Origin: Jatrophihabitans_A lederbergiae
GTDB lineage: Bacteria > Actinomycetota > Actinomycetes > Mycobacteriales > Jatrophihabitantaceae
Length of the DNA: 64,000 nucleotides
Reading direction: 5' to 3'
Assembly (NCBI RefSeq): GCF_031845305.1
Contig: NZ_JAVREH010000006.1
Location: 172,568-236,567 of the forward strand
A program made the translations under genes and the position numbers. Shown piece after piece: positions 7,901 to 16,406 of the stretch. Positions within the stretch are counted from its first letter, which is position 1; each line of letters starts with the position of its first letter. The notes below the pieces were generated by a model. That model ran no database searches, had not been told where the DNA came from, and worked only from the letters and a program-made list of their open reading frames with translations.

Positions 7901-8830
7901 CTACCGCTCCGGCGGCACCCCGGGCCGGGTAGCTGCGGTGTGCCCGTCGACAGGCGCTGGGTCGGCGGCATCGACCTTGCCCAGCTCGACCACCGACACG
8001 CCGAGCAGCAGCATCAGCACGACCAGGCCCGCACCCGACCACGGCCCCCGGTGGATGTGCTCGTCGTACACCATCACCCCGACCACGATGCTCAGCAGCG
8101 GGTCCACCGTCGCCATGGCCGGCAGGCTGGCGGTCAGCGGCCCCGCCTGGAACGCCAGCTGGCTCAGCAGCAGGCCGACCGCCCCCACCACGATCACGGT
8201 GTAGAGCTGCCAGCTGGTCAGGGCGACGAGCGGCCCGTGTACGGCCCGGTCGGTCAGGCCCTTCAGTAGTGCCGCGGTTGCCGCGTACACCACGCCGACC
8301 GCCACGCCGATCAGCGCGGCGGCACCGGCAGCCGGGCGGCGCCGGTGGGCCAGCAGCAGGCAGGCCCCGGCCACCGTCAGGCCGACCGCCGCCGCGACCA
8401 CGGCGGGCAGCCGGTCCGGGCCGTCGCCCGTGCCAGTGCCCGGATTGGCGCCGGCGAGGAACAGGAACGTCACCAGGCACGCGCTGAGCACCAGCGCCCA
8501 GCGGATCTCGGCACCGGTGACGCGGCGGCCGCGCCGGCGCCGCAGCAGCAGCGAGAACAGCAGGCCGCTCACCAGCAGCGGTTGCACGACGGCCAGCGCC
8601 CCCAGGTGCAGCGCGAGCACCTGCAGCGTCAGGCCGATCACGTCGGCGACGATGCCGGCCAGCCACAGCCGGTGGCTCACGGTGGCGGCGACGAACCTGG
8701 CCAGCGTGCCGACCCGCAGCCCGCTGGCATCCGGGACCTGGGCGGCGCTGGAGTGCTTGAGGTTGGTGGAGACGGCGAACGCCAGGGCGGATCCCAGGCT
8801 CAGCACGACGACGAGCCAAGACACGGACAT
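7901..8830 (-). CDS. DMT-family membrane transporter (EamA/NIPA-like)
   Basis: The protein has about 309 residues and nine to ten membrane helices in the drug/metabolite transporter layout. The segment VIGLTLQVLALHLGALAVVQPLL, seen in parts, is characteristic of actinobacterial DMT proteins related to NIPA magnesium carriers. The second half repeats the pattern (SQLAFQAGPLTASLPAMATVDPLLSI in sections) and ends in a charged tail. Start ATG 8830 is chosen because GGAG lies 6 nt upstream; ATG 8842 is also in frame. It is upstream of helD on the same strand with 86 bp between. Substrate unknown. Confidence 0.8.
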   Translation of the reverse strand: MSVSWLVVVLSLGSALAFAVSTNLKHSSAAQVPDASGLRVGTLARFVAATVSHRLWLAGIVADVIGLTLQVLALHLGALAVVQPLLVSGLLFSLLLRRRRGRRVTGAEIRWALVLSACLVTFLFLAGANPGTGTGDGPDRLPAVVAAAVGLTVAGACLLLAHRRRPAAGAAALIGVAVGVVYAATAALLKGLTDRAVHGPLVALTSWQLYTVIVVGAVGLLLSQLAFQAGPLTASLPAMATVDPLLSIVVGVMVYDEHIHRGPWSGAGLVVLMLLLGVSVVELGKVDAADPAPVDGHTAATRPGVPPER

Positions 8831-9036
8831 GCTCGGCTCCATCCCTCGTGTGCCAGCTGCTCGACCGCTTGCCCGGGTCGGCCAGAAGGGTAACGCGCGG
8901 GTGCTGAGAGCGGACCGGGCCGACGGCTGGCCACAAGATCTCGCCACAAGATCCTGAGCGACACCTTTGCACGCTGCCCCAAACTCGCCGGGGATATCAG
9001 TACGATCCCGAACGTGCCTCAACCCTGCCCGCAGTC

Positions 9037-10320
9037 ATGAGGATCGCGCACGTCACCGACTGCTACCTGCCGCGGATGGGGGGCATCGAGCGACAGGTCG
9101 AGGGTCTGGCACGGGCGCAGACCGCGATCGGTCACGAGGTGGACGTCATCACCTCCGTCGCGCCAGCAGGCCCTGCCGCGGCCGAGGCGGCCAATCACGT
9201 GCTGGTACGCGGGCCACACCGTTCCGGCTCACACGCCGGCTCGATCCGCTATCTGTCCACGCTCAGCGGCCGCCGAGCGGTTCTCGACGGCGGCTACGAC
9301 CTGGTGCACGTGCACGCCTCGACCTTCTCACCGCTGTCCTATCTCGCGGCCGGGGCCGCGAGCCGATCCGGCGTGCCGACCGTCGCGACCCTGCACTCGC
9401 TCTGGTCCTACGCCACCCCGATCTTCCGGTGCTTCGACCTCGCCCTTGACTGGCGGCGCTGGCCGATCACCTGGACGGCGGTGAGCGAGGTCGCGGCGGC
9501 ATCTCTGTCGGAGGTGCTCCGCCCGCACTCGGCGATCTCGGTGCTGCCCAACGGCGTGACGCCGGCACTGTGGTCGGTGCGGCCGCTGCCGCCCGACCCG
9601 AACCGGGTGGTCATCGTCAGCGTGATGCGGCTGGCCGCCCGCAAGCGGCCGCTGCACTTCCTCAAGACGCTGCGGGCGGTCCGCGCCCAGGTTCCCGCGA
9701 GTGTTCGACTCCAGGTGCGGATCGTCGGCGACGGCCCCAAGCGCGAGGCCATGCGCCACTACCTGGACCGGCACCAGATGTCGGACTGGGTGCAGCTGAC
9801 CGGTCAGCTCGACCAGCCCGCCATCCGCGAGCTGTTCCGCGGCGCCGACCTCTACGCCTCCCCCGCCACCCTGGAGTCGTTCGGTATCGCCGCGCTCGAG
9901 GCCCGCTGCGCCGGGCTGCCCGTCGTCGCCTTCGCCGGCACCGGCGTCTCGGACTTCGTCCAGCACGGACGCAACGGCCTGCTGGTGGACAACGACGCCG
10001 CGATGGCGAACGCGCTGGCCACCCTGGCTCGCTCGGCCGGCGCCCGGGACGAGCTGAGCGAGCACAACCGGACGACCGACTCCGGGTTCTCCTGGGACCG
10101 GGTGCTGCATACCTGTGAGGACGTCTACACCCGGGCCTTCGACGAGGTCGGCCAGGTCCGTCCCGACGCCGGGCGGGCGCACCGGCACACGCGCAACCTC
10201 GAGACCCTGACCATCGTGCCGCCGTCATCTCCATCGCCATCGCCATCGCCATCGGCACGGCCATCGGTGCCGCCGGACCGGGATGACGACCCGGCGCTGG
10301 CCCACCTCGGCTCCGGGTGA
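9037..10320 (+). CDS. Family 4 glycosyltransferase (GT-B)
   Basis: The 427-residue retaining glycosyltransferase starts MRIAHVTDCYLPRMGGIERQ, the usual GT4 opening with a glycine-rich acceptor loop. The nucleotide-sugar site is near residue 285, with the E-x7-E motif in SPATLESFGIAALEARCAG. It probably transfers a sugar to a lipid, polysaccharide or small acceptor in the cytoplasm. The last 45 residues are disordered and include an (SP)n run coded by repeated CCATCG. The stop overlaps the next gene by 4 bp (GTGA), so it is translationally coupled to a PIG-L deacetylase. This pairing recalls the MshA/MshB steps of mycothiol synthesis, but the sequence does not show that these are those enzymes. 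Confidence 0.9.
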   Translation: MRIAHVTDCYLPRMGGIERQVEGLARAQTAIGHEVDVITSVAPAGPAAAEAANHVLVRGPHRSGSHAGSIRYLSTLSGRRAVLDGGYDLVHVHASTFSPLSYLAAGAASRSGVPTVATLHSLWSYATPIFRCFDLALDWRRWPITWTAVSEVAAASLSEVLRPHSAISVLPNGVTPALWSVRPLPPDPNRVVIVSVMRLAARKRPLHFLKTLRAVRAQVPASVRLQVRIVGDGPKREAMRHYLDRHQMSDWVQLTGQLDQPAIRELFRGADLYASPATLESFGIAALEARCAGLPVVAFAGTGVSDFVQHGRNGLLVDNDAAMANALATLARSAGARDELSEHNRTTDSGFSWDRVLHTCEDVYTRAFDEVGQVRPDAGRAHRHTRNLETLTIVPPSSPSPSPSPSARPSVPPDRDDDPALAHLGSG

Positions 10321-11141
10321 GCCCGGACGCCTCCCGCACCTTCCGGGTGGTCTCCTTTCACGCCCATCCGGACGACGAGGCGCTGCTGACCGCCGGCACC
10401 CTGGCCCGTGCCACCGCCGAGGGGCACCGGGTCACCATCGTGGTGGCGACCAACGGCGAGGCCGGGCTGGCCGACACGCCCGGTTCGGCCCACTCCCCCG
10501 GCGCCGGCCTGGGCGCTACCCGGCTCGCGGAACTGCGGGCTTCCGCTGCCGCGCTCGGCTGCGCCCGGGTGGTGGCGTTGGGTTACCCCGACTCGGGAAT
10601 GCGCAACGAGAACCGGGGCTTCGCCTCGGTTCCGGTGGACGAGGCGGCGGCCCGGCTGGCCGAGGTGCTGGCCGAGGAGCGGGCCGACGTGCTGACCGTC
10701 TATGACCGCAACGGCGGGTACGGACACCCCGACCACGTCCAGGTGCACCGGGTCGGGCATCGGGCCGCGGAACTTGCCGGAACGGCGGTCGTCCTGGAGG
10801 CGACGGTGGATCGCACCGCTCTCGTCCGGGCGCTGTCCGCGATCCGCTGGACCAGGCTGGCACCCGCGGCCTTCGCACCGGAGCGGATGCGCTCGGCGTA
10901 CAGCGACCGCGCCGAGATCACCCATCGGGTCGACGTCCGCGGCCAGCTGAGCCGGAAGCGGGCCTCGATGCGCGCCCATGCGACCCAGGCCACCGGCGGC
11001 ACCGGATCCCGCACCCTGGCGTTCTTTCTGAGGTTGCCCGGTCCGCTCTACCGGCGGGTGTTCGGAACCGAGTGGTTCATCGAGCGCGGCCGGCCGCCCG
11101 CGACGCCGGCCGTGGACGACATCTTCGCCAGCCTGCGGTAG
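10317..11141 (+). CDS. PIG-L/LmbE-family deacetylase
   Basis: The 274-residue zinc-dependent deacetylase has the metal motif AHPDDE near residue 16 and the second histidine motif GHPDH near residue 140. The family removes N-acetyl groups from GlcNAc-containing compounds. The GTG start overlaps the stop of the glycosyltransferase (GTGA, 10317-10320), so the pair likely acts in sequence: glycosyl transfer, then deacetylation. The C-terminal half (RMRSAYSDRAEITHRVDV) is typical of actinobacterial members. Product unknown. Confidence 0.9.
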   Translation: MSPDASRTFRVVSFHAHPDDEALLTAGTLARATAEGHRVTIVVATNGEAGLADTPGSAHSPGAGLGATRLAELRASAAALGCARVVALGYPDSGMRNENRGFASVPVDEAAARLAEVLAEERADVLTVYDRNGGYGHPDHVQVHRVGHRAAELAGTAVVLEATVDRTALVRALSAIRWTRLAPAAFAPERMRSAYSDRAEITHRVDVRGQLSRKRASMRAHATQATGGTGSRTLAFFLRLPGPLYRRVFGTEWFIERGRPPATPAVDDIFASLR

Positions 11142-11220
11142 GTCAGCCGTCGGCGACGGTCCTCAGCCGTCGGCGACGGTCCTCAGCCGTCGGCGACGGT
11201 CTTCAGCCGTCGGCGACCAG
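11141..11220. repeat. Four-copy 20-bp tandem repeat, each copy palindromic
   Basis: Four 20-bp units occupy 11141-11160, 11161-11180, 11181-11200 and 11201-11220. The core is CAGCCGTCGGCGACGGTC. In the first three units CCGTCGGCGACGG is a perfect 13-bp inverted repeat; the last unit ends GACCAG instead. The array lies between two convergent genes and could form alternative hairpins that end transcription in both directions. Confidence 0.85.
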
Positions 11221-11258
11221 GGCCTCCTCGAACACGGGCGCGATGTCGCCCACACCCG

Positions 11259-12413
11259 TCACAGCCCTGGATCAGCCGGCATTCCGAACAGCACCCGGCC
11301 CACCAGGTCGTAGCCGGTGGCATTGAGGGCGTAGTGCTGGGTCACGGCGTTGACGTCACGCAGGTACCGCTGCAACGGGCTGGTGCGGTAGAGCGCGGTG
11401 GAGCCGGCGGTCCGGTAGCACAGCTCCACCGCCTCGGCGGCCGACTGCGTCGCGTGCACGGCCGCCAGCCGGGCCTGCGCGCGCTGCGGCACCGTCGGCG
11501 CCGAGCCTGCGGCGGCGCTGGCCCACATGCTCTCCATGCTGGCGCAGAGGTACAGGTGCCCGGCGTCGATCAGCGCCTTCGCGCGGCCGATCGCGGCCTG
11601 GGCGGTCTCACGCTCAGCCAGAGACCGGGTGGAACGGAACGGGGTCTTGGCCACGGCCAGCGCGCTGAGTTCCAGCACCGCCGCCCGCGCGATGCCCAAC
11701 GGCACGGCGCCGAGCAGCGGGAAGATCAGCGACAGCATCGGGATTCGCCACATCGGCCCGCTCGGCCACGGATCGACGTTGGCCGGGTCGATGGTGTGCT
11801 CGGCCGGTACCCGCACGTCCTCGACCCGGTAATCGACGCTGCCGGTGCCCTCGAGCCCGGCGGTGTGCCAGGTGTCGAGGAACTGCACCTGCGCGGGTGG
11901 CAGCACGACCGCGCGCATGCTCGGCGGCCCACCGGCATCGGCGGCCACCATCGCCCCGCCGATCACCCAGTCGCAGTGCTGGGTTCCGGTTCCGAACGAC
12001 CAGCGGCCGGTCACCAGGAACGAGCCGTCCGGCTGGGGTACCGCCCGGCCGCCGGGCATCAGCGCGCCGCCGGCCAGTTCGCCGCCCGTCGGGTACAGCT
12101 CGCGGGCGCCGTCCTCGGGCAGGAACGCGCCGGCGCAGTTGCTGGCAAGGCCGGTGGCGCTGCACCATCCGGTCGAGCCGTCGGCGGCGGCCAGCGTCTC
12201 CAGCAGGTTGATCACGGCGGTCGGGCCGGCCTCGATGCCGCCGAGCTCGCGGGGAACCCAGAGCCGGAACACCCCGGCCTCGCGGAGCGCCGCAACGACG
12301 TCCGCAGGCAACCGGCGGGCCCGCTCGATCTCGGGACCGCGAGCGCGCAGGCCCGCGGCGAGGGCGTCGACCGCCTCGGTCACGTCCTGCACGCTGGGGG
12401 TCGTCTCGGTCAT
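11259..12413 (-). CDS. Acyl-CoA dehydrogenase-like flavin monooxygenase
   Basis: The 384-residue protein has the acyl-CoA dehydrogenase fold: an N-terminal helical domain (residues 1-110, VPRELGGIEAGP), a beta domain with RWSFGTGTQHCDWVIGGAM, and a C-terminal helical domain. The GRWSFGTG-like element and the lack of a clear catalytic base favour the group D monooxygenases (HsaA/HpaB-like oxygenase components), which need a separate flavin reductase. No reductase gene is adjacent. Start ATG 12413 has AAGG about 7 nt upstream. The array at 11141-11220 lies past its 3' end. Substrate unknown, possibly an aromatic or steroid compound. Confidence 0.8.
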   Translation of the reverse strand: MTETTPSVQDVTEAVDALAAGLRARGPEIERARRLPADVVAALREAGVFRLWVPRELGGIEAGPTAVINLLETLAAADGSTGWCSATGLASNCAGAFLPEDGARELYPTGGELAGGALMPGGRAVPQPDGSFLVTGRWSFGTGTQHCDWVIGGAMVAADAGGPPSMRAVVLPPAQVQFLDTWHTAGLEGTGSVDYRVEDVRVPAEHTIDPANVDPWPSGPMWRIPMLSLIFPLLGAVPLGIARAAVLELSALAVAKTPFRSTRSLAERETAQAAIGRAKALIDAGHLYLCASMESMWASAAAGSAPTVPQRAQARLAAVHATQSAAEAVELCYRTAGSTALYRTSPLQRYLRDVNAVTQHYALNATGYDLVGRVLFGMPADPGL

Positions 12414-12481
12414 GGCCGCGCCTTCTCTCTCTGCACGGTGCTGGCCGCGCTCTGTGCATGGTGGCTGGGCGCCGCGCGGGG

Positions 12482-14896
12482 CTAGAGCGCCTCACGCCTT
12501 TGCAGCCACCGTAACGCCACCCACCCGAGCGGCACCGGAAGCCAGAACGTTGCCAGCCGGAAGAGCAGCACCGCGCTGATCGCTGCCGCGCTCGCCATTC
12601 CGGCGGCCGCCAGCCCGGTGGACAGCGCGATCTCGACCGCGCCCAGTCCCCCGGGCGTGGGTGCCACGGAGCCGATGGCCGCCCCCGCGAGGTACACCAC
12701 GGCCACCTGCGCGACGCCGACCCTCCCGTCGAAGGCGTGCACCGAGAACCACAGCGCGGCGATGTAGCACCCGTTGAGCAGCAGCGCCCCGACAACGCCC
12801 TCGGCGAGCTTCGCCGGGTTGGTGAGCAGGTTCAGCAGCCTGGGCACCGCCTCGCGCAGTGGCGGCAGCAGCCAGCCGAGCAGCCAGCGCCGCACCGCGG
12901 GCAGGGCCAGCGCCAGCAGCATCAGGGCGGCCAGCGCGCCGAGGGCGACGAAGGCCCAGCCCGGGATCGGAACGCTGTGGTGGGCGGGCTCGCCGGTGGC
13001 GGTGGCGAAGGCGATCAGCAGCACCACGTGCGAGACGCCGTTGACCACCTGGGACAGCCCGACGCTGGTCGCGGCGCCCGCGGTGCTGACATTGGACTTG
13101 CGCAGGTATCGGATGTTCAGGGCGAGACCGCCGACGGACGGTGGGGTGACGAACCCCGCGAAGGACGCGGCAAGCTGGACGAGCACCGTCCTGGCGAACG
13201 GCAACCGCTCGCGGACGTATCCGGTGAGCGACAGCGCCGCGGCCACATACGTCGCGGCGGACGCGGCGAGCACCAGCGGTACCCACTGCCAGCGCGCGCC
13301 GGACAGCACCGTGACCAGGTCCACCGTGCCCAGCTGGCCCACGATCAGGTACCCGGTGACGATCACGGCGGCGATGGAGATGATGGTCCGCGGCCGGACC
13401 CGCTCGACCCGGGCCAGGTCCGGCGCCGGCTGGTTGGTCTGGGCCTGCACCTGGTCACGGACCGCTTCGAGCAGGGCGCTGTCCTGCCGCAGCGCCTCCC
13501 GGGTCTGCCGGCTCAGCGCGATCGGCTGCAGCACCGGCACGGTCGCGGCCAGCTCCTCGTCGGTGAGGACGTGGCGGGCGCTGCGTACCGCCTGCTCCGC
13601 TCCGGCCCATTGTGCGGTGGTGATCAGCAGCTGCACGCGGTCCAGGCTGATCCGCAGGTCGTTGGCGAACGCCGCGCCATCCTCGGGAATCGGCAGCAGC
13701 ACGTCCCCGTCCACGCCGAGCCGGATCTGGCCCAGCGTCAGCCCGCGGTGGGTCACCCGGTTGCGGTGCAGCAGGGTGACCGCGCGCCACAGCTCGTCCA
13801 GCTGCGCCGGCGTGGGGTCGGTGAGTGCCGTGGTCTCGCGCCACTCGTAGACCAGCACGATGGTGTCCGGGCCGCAGCGCACCCCGGCGATGAGCCGCGG
13901 CACCGGAACGCCAGCCGCGCTCGCCGCCATCGCGAGCAGGGACCGGTGCTCGGCGACCCGCTCCAGCGAGAGCGCCGGGGCCGGGGCGAGGTCCGTGCGG
14001 ATCCGGATCAGCCGGTAGAGGTTGTAGACGGCACCCGAGGCGAGCAGGTCACGGTCGAGGACCTGTACCCGCAGCAGGTGGCCGCCGCGGGTGGTGGCCT
14101 CGTAGCTGCGGCCGTCCAGCGTCGACTCGATCCGCAGCAGGCTTGCCAGCTCGATGCCGCGTTCGGCCAGCGCCGCCGCGAGCTGGGCGGCGTCCGGCCG
14201 CTCGTTCACGCTGCCGGCGCTGTAGCGGACGGTGATGCCGATGGTCGCGCCGACGACCAGGCTGAGCGCCAGGGACAGCAGCGAGGCCTGGGTCGCGGTG
14301 AACACCGACAGCACGTACAGGGCGATGACTGACGCGAGCAGCCCCCGCCACACCACGTCGGCGAGTCCGAGCACCGTCGTGAAGGCGAGCAGCGCGGCGA
14401 GGTAGGTGTCCAGTGGCCGGACCGAGCCGCTGCTGCCCACCCGGACGAGGGCCACGTGCAACTGGCTGGCGGGGAACGCGTCGAGCAGCTCGTTCAGCGC
14501 GGCGACCACGCCGATACTGAGCAGCCCGGTGAGCACCGCCTCGATGAGCCGCCGGGTCTGGCCCCGGACGATGTCGCGCACCATGAACGCCAGCGGCAGG
14601 GCCAGCGCCCCGAAGGCGGCGAGCAGGCTGACCGAGCGCAGCAGGACGTGCGGCACGTCGCTGACCAGCCGCGCGAGGTCTGAGTTGATGCCCCGGCTGG
14701 TGTCCCGGGCGATCAGCCCGAGCCCGACCAGGACGAGCACCGCGAGCAGCAGGCCACTGAGCCGGACCAGGTCCAGCGATCGGCGCACCCGGGACGGCGC
14801 CGAGTCCCGGAGCTCTATCGGTTCCGTGCCCGCGCCGGGTCGTTCGGTAGCCACGGGCCCGTTCGCCGCGGTTACGGTTCCGGTCCGGTGCTGCAT
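12482..14896 (-). CDS. Flippase-like (LPG-synthase TM) protein with kinase-like insert
   Basis: The 804-residue membrane protein has three parts. Residues about 30-235 hold six hydrophobic helices. Residues 240-480 are soluble and resemble an aminoglycoside phosphotransferase/RIO-type kinase, but the catalytic loop reads HRGLTLGQIRL (His383), lacking the expected Asp and Asn, so it is probably a pseudokinase. Residues 505-800 form the lysylphosphatidylglycerol-synthase transmembrane (flippase-like, UPF0104) domain with the signature APTPGGLGAVE. Similar three-part proteins occur in mycobacteria and streptomycetes. It may move or sense a lipid or glycan precursor. It lies 33 bp from the permease gene's 3' end on the same strand, but with its own likely promoter. 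Confidence 0.8.
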   Translation of the reverse strand: MQHRTGTVTAANGPVATERPGAGTEPIELRDSAPSRVRRSLDLVRLSGLLLAVLVLVGLGLIARDTSRGINSDLARLVSDVPHVLLRSVSLLAAFGALALPLAFMVRDIVRGQTRRLIEAVLTGLLSIGVVAALNELLDAFPASQLHVALVRVGSSGSVRPLDTYLAALLAFTTVLGLADVVWRGLLASVIALYVLSVFTATQASLLSLALSLVVGATIGITVRYSAGSVNERPDAAQLAAALAERGIELASLLRIESTLDGRSYEATTRGGHLLRVQVLDRDLLASGAVYNLYRLIRIRTDLAPAPALSLERVAEHRSLLAMAASAAGVPVPRLIAGVRCGPDTIVLVYEWRETTALTDPTPAQLDELWRAVTLLHRNRVTHRGLTLGQIRLGVDGDVLLPIPEDGAAFANDLRISLDRVQLLITTAQWAGAEQAVRSARHVLTDEELAATVPVLQPIALSRQTREALRQDSALLEAVRDQVQAQTNQPAPDLARVERVRPRTIISIAAVIVTGYLIVGQLGTVDLVTVLSGARWQWVPLVLAASAATYVAAALSLTGYVRERLPFARTVLVQLAASFAGFVTPPSVGGLALNIRYLRKSNVSTAGAATSVGLSQVVNGVSHVVLLIAFATATGEPAHHSVPIPGWAFVALGALAALMLLALALPAVRRWLLGWLLPPLREAVPRLLNLLTNPAKLAEGVVGALLLNGCYIAALWFSVHAFDGRVGVAQVAVVYLAGAAIGSVAPTPGGLGAVEIALSTGLAAAGMASAAAISAVLLFRLATFWLPVPLGWVALRWLQRREAL

Positions 14897-14908
14897 GATT
14901 TTCGAAGG

Positions 14909-14914
14909 GTATTA
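14909..14914 (-). promoter_or_regulatory. Possible -10 box of the flippase-like gene
   Basis: TAATAC on the minus strand ends 12 nt before the ATG at 14896, so the transcript would be leaderless or nearly so. No convincing -35 at 16-18 bp is seen. This is inference from spacing only. Confidence 0.3.
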
Positions 14915-14929
14915 CAGCGAGATCAGAAC

Positions 14930-16033
14930 TCAATCCAGCTCGGCGGGTTCGGCGACGTGTGGCGCCAGCGCCCAGCGCTCCTCCACCGCCATCACCTTCC
15001 AGTAGGCGATGGCCAGCGCCCAGACGAGCACGAACAGGCCGACGATGACGAAGCCGACGTTGTTGAGGTCCAGGCCGGCGATCCAGTTGGTGACCGGATC
15101 GGTGAGGTCCAGCTTCTCGTGCAGGACGCTGACCAGTTCGATGGTGCCGATCAGCAGCGCCACGGCGACCGAGAGGCCGGTGATCGCGAGGTTGTAGTAG
15201 ATCTTGCGGATCGGATTGGCGAACGCCCACCGGTACGCGACGTTCATGAAGGCGCCGTCCAGGGTGTCGAACAGGCTCATGCCGGCGGTGAACAGCAGCG
15301 GCAGGACGAGGACCGCGTACCAGGGCAGGCCGCCGGCGGCTCCGCTGGCTGCCAGCACCAGCAGGGTGACCTCGGTGGCGGTGTCGAAGCCGATGCCGAA
15401 CAGCATCCCGATCGGGTACATCTGGGACGGCCGGGTGATGGAGCGCATCAGCGGCCGCAGTATGCGAGTGAGCAGGCCTCGATCGTTCAGCGCCTGGTCG
15501 AGGGCGTGCGGGTCGTACCCCTCATCCTTGGCGCGGCGGTACACCCGGACGATGCCGACCAGGGCGACGAGGTTCAGGATGCCGATCAGGTAGAGGAACA
15601 GCCCGGACGCGCTGGTGCTGAGCACGCCGAGGTTCTGCCGGGTGGACGAGCCGGCAGTGGTGAGGTCGGTGACGAACTTGGCGCCGAGAGCGATCCCGGT
15701 CGCCAGCACGACCACGATGGTGGAGTGCCCGAGGGCGAACCAGAACCCGACCGACACCGGCCGCTTGCCGTCGGCCAGCAGCTTGCGGGTGGTGTTGTCG
15801 ATGGCCGCGATGTGATCGGCGTCGAAGGCGTGCCGCATGCCCAGGGTGAAGGCGGTGATGCCGATCCCGATCCCGAAGATCTTGTTGCCGAGCATCAGGT
15901 GCTGGGGCGCCACCACGGCGATCAGGATTGCCCAGGCGACGATGTTCATGGCGGCGATCACCGCCAGGATCACGGCGATCCGGCGCCATTCGGCGCGTCC
16001 GAGACGCGTGGAGACGACAGTTGGCAAAGACAT
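14930..16033 (-). CDS. NiCoT-family nickel/cobalt permease (HoxN/NixA type)
   Basis: The 367-residue protein has about eight membrane helices. The family signature in helix II, RHAFDADHIAAID, is complete and supplies the metal ligands. The other motifs, LGHSTIVVV, GFDTATEVT and GMSLFDTLDG, are also present. It imports Ni(II) or Co(II). The start ATG 16033 has GAGGAA 5 nt upstream and lies about 45 nt downstream of a cobalamin riboswitch, which points to cobalt for B12 synthesis as the real cargo. The longer frame upstream runs through the riboswitch and is not coding. Confidence 0.93.
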   Translation of the reverse strand: MSLPTVVSTRLGRAEWRRIAVILAVIAAMNIVAWAILIAVVAPQHLMLGNKIFGIGIGITAFTLGMRHAFDADHIAAIDNTTRKLLADGKRPVSVGFWFALGHSTIVVVLATGIALGAKFVTDLTTAGSSTRQNLGVLSTSASGLFLYLIGILNLVALVGIVRVYRRAKDEGYDPHALDQALNDRGLLTRILRPLMRSITRPSQMYPIGMLFGIGFDTATEVTLLVLAASGAAGGLPWYAVLVLPLLFTAGMSLFDTLDGAFMNVAYRWAFANPIRKIYYNLAITGLSVAVALLIGTIELVSVLHEKLDLTDPVTNWIAGLDLNNVGFVIVGLFVLVWALAIAYWKVMAVEERWALAPHVAEPAELD

Positions 16034-16077
16034 CAGGGTTCCTCTTCCAACACCTCGTGGACAGGGCTGAGCTGTGC

Positions 16078-16236
16078 CACGGCCGGTCTCCTGGCTCGCA
16101 GGTTCCGGATCGCTCCGGTATCGGGCTCGCCTTCCCGGACAATCTCGTCCAGTGGCTAACAGAGCCCGACATTCCTGCTTACAGTGGCGAGGGCCGCTTC
16201 GGTTCTGCACCGAATTCCCGAGCACCGTGGCAGCTC
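16078..16236 (-). promoter_or_regulatory. Cobalamin (B12) riboswitch
   Basis: Read on the minus strand, this leader contains the standard B12 elements in order: GGTGCTCGGGAATTCGGTGC, GAACCGAAGCGGCCC, the B12 box CGCCACTGT, and near its end AGCCAGGAGACCGGCC. It sits directly upstream of the NiCoT permease. The family normally turns its gene off when adenosylcobalamin binds, often by hiding the ribosome site. Boundaries are approximate; the 5' pairing arm may reach 16275. Confidence 0.9.
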
Positions 16237-16299
16237 GAAAGCTAGCCGCTGGTGCTGCCCGGTGGCAAGTCGCCGGCTTCCAGCACTGCCGGAACACAG

Positions 16300-16337
16300 C
16301 ACAGAGGGGCAACCGGTGAACCGGTTGCCCCTCTGTG
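16300..16337 (-). terminator. 17-bp perfect hairpin after the glucanase gene
   Basis: Arms 16300-16316 and 16321-16337 pair perfectly over 17 bp around a TGAA loop. It lies 70 bp past the stop of the secreted glucanase and just before the B12 leader, so it isolates the two units. There is no T-run. Confidence 0.75.
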
Positions 16338-16406
16338 TGGCCGCCGCACAGTCGGTATGCCCCCCGTCGCCATGGCGGCCGCTGCACATACCAACCTGCG
16401 CCGCGC

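Noticed and set aside
11141..11220. CRISPR array.
   Set aside because: Units are contiguous 20-bp repeats without unique spacers and no cas genes are near.
12737..14332. Long plus-strand ORF of 531 codons opposite the flippase-like gene.
   Set aside because: Composition (Gln/Arg/Gly-rich) is typical of antisense frames in high-GC DNA; no domain seen.
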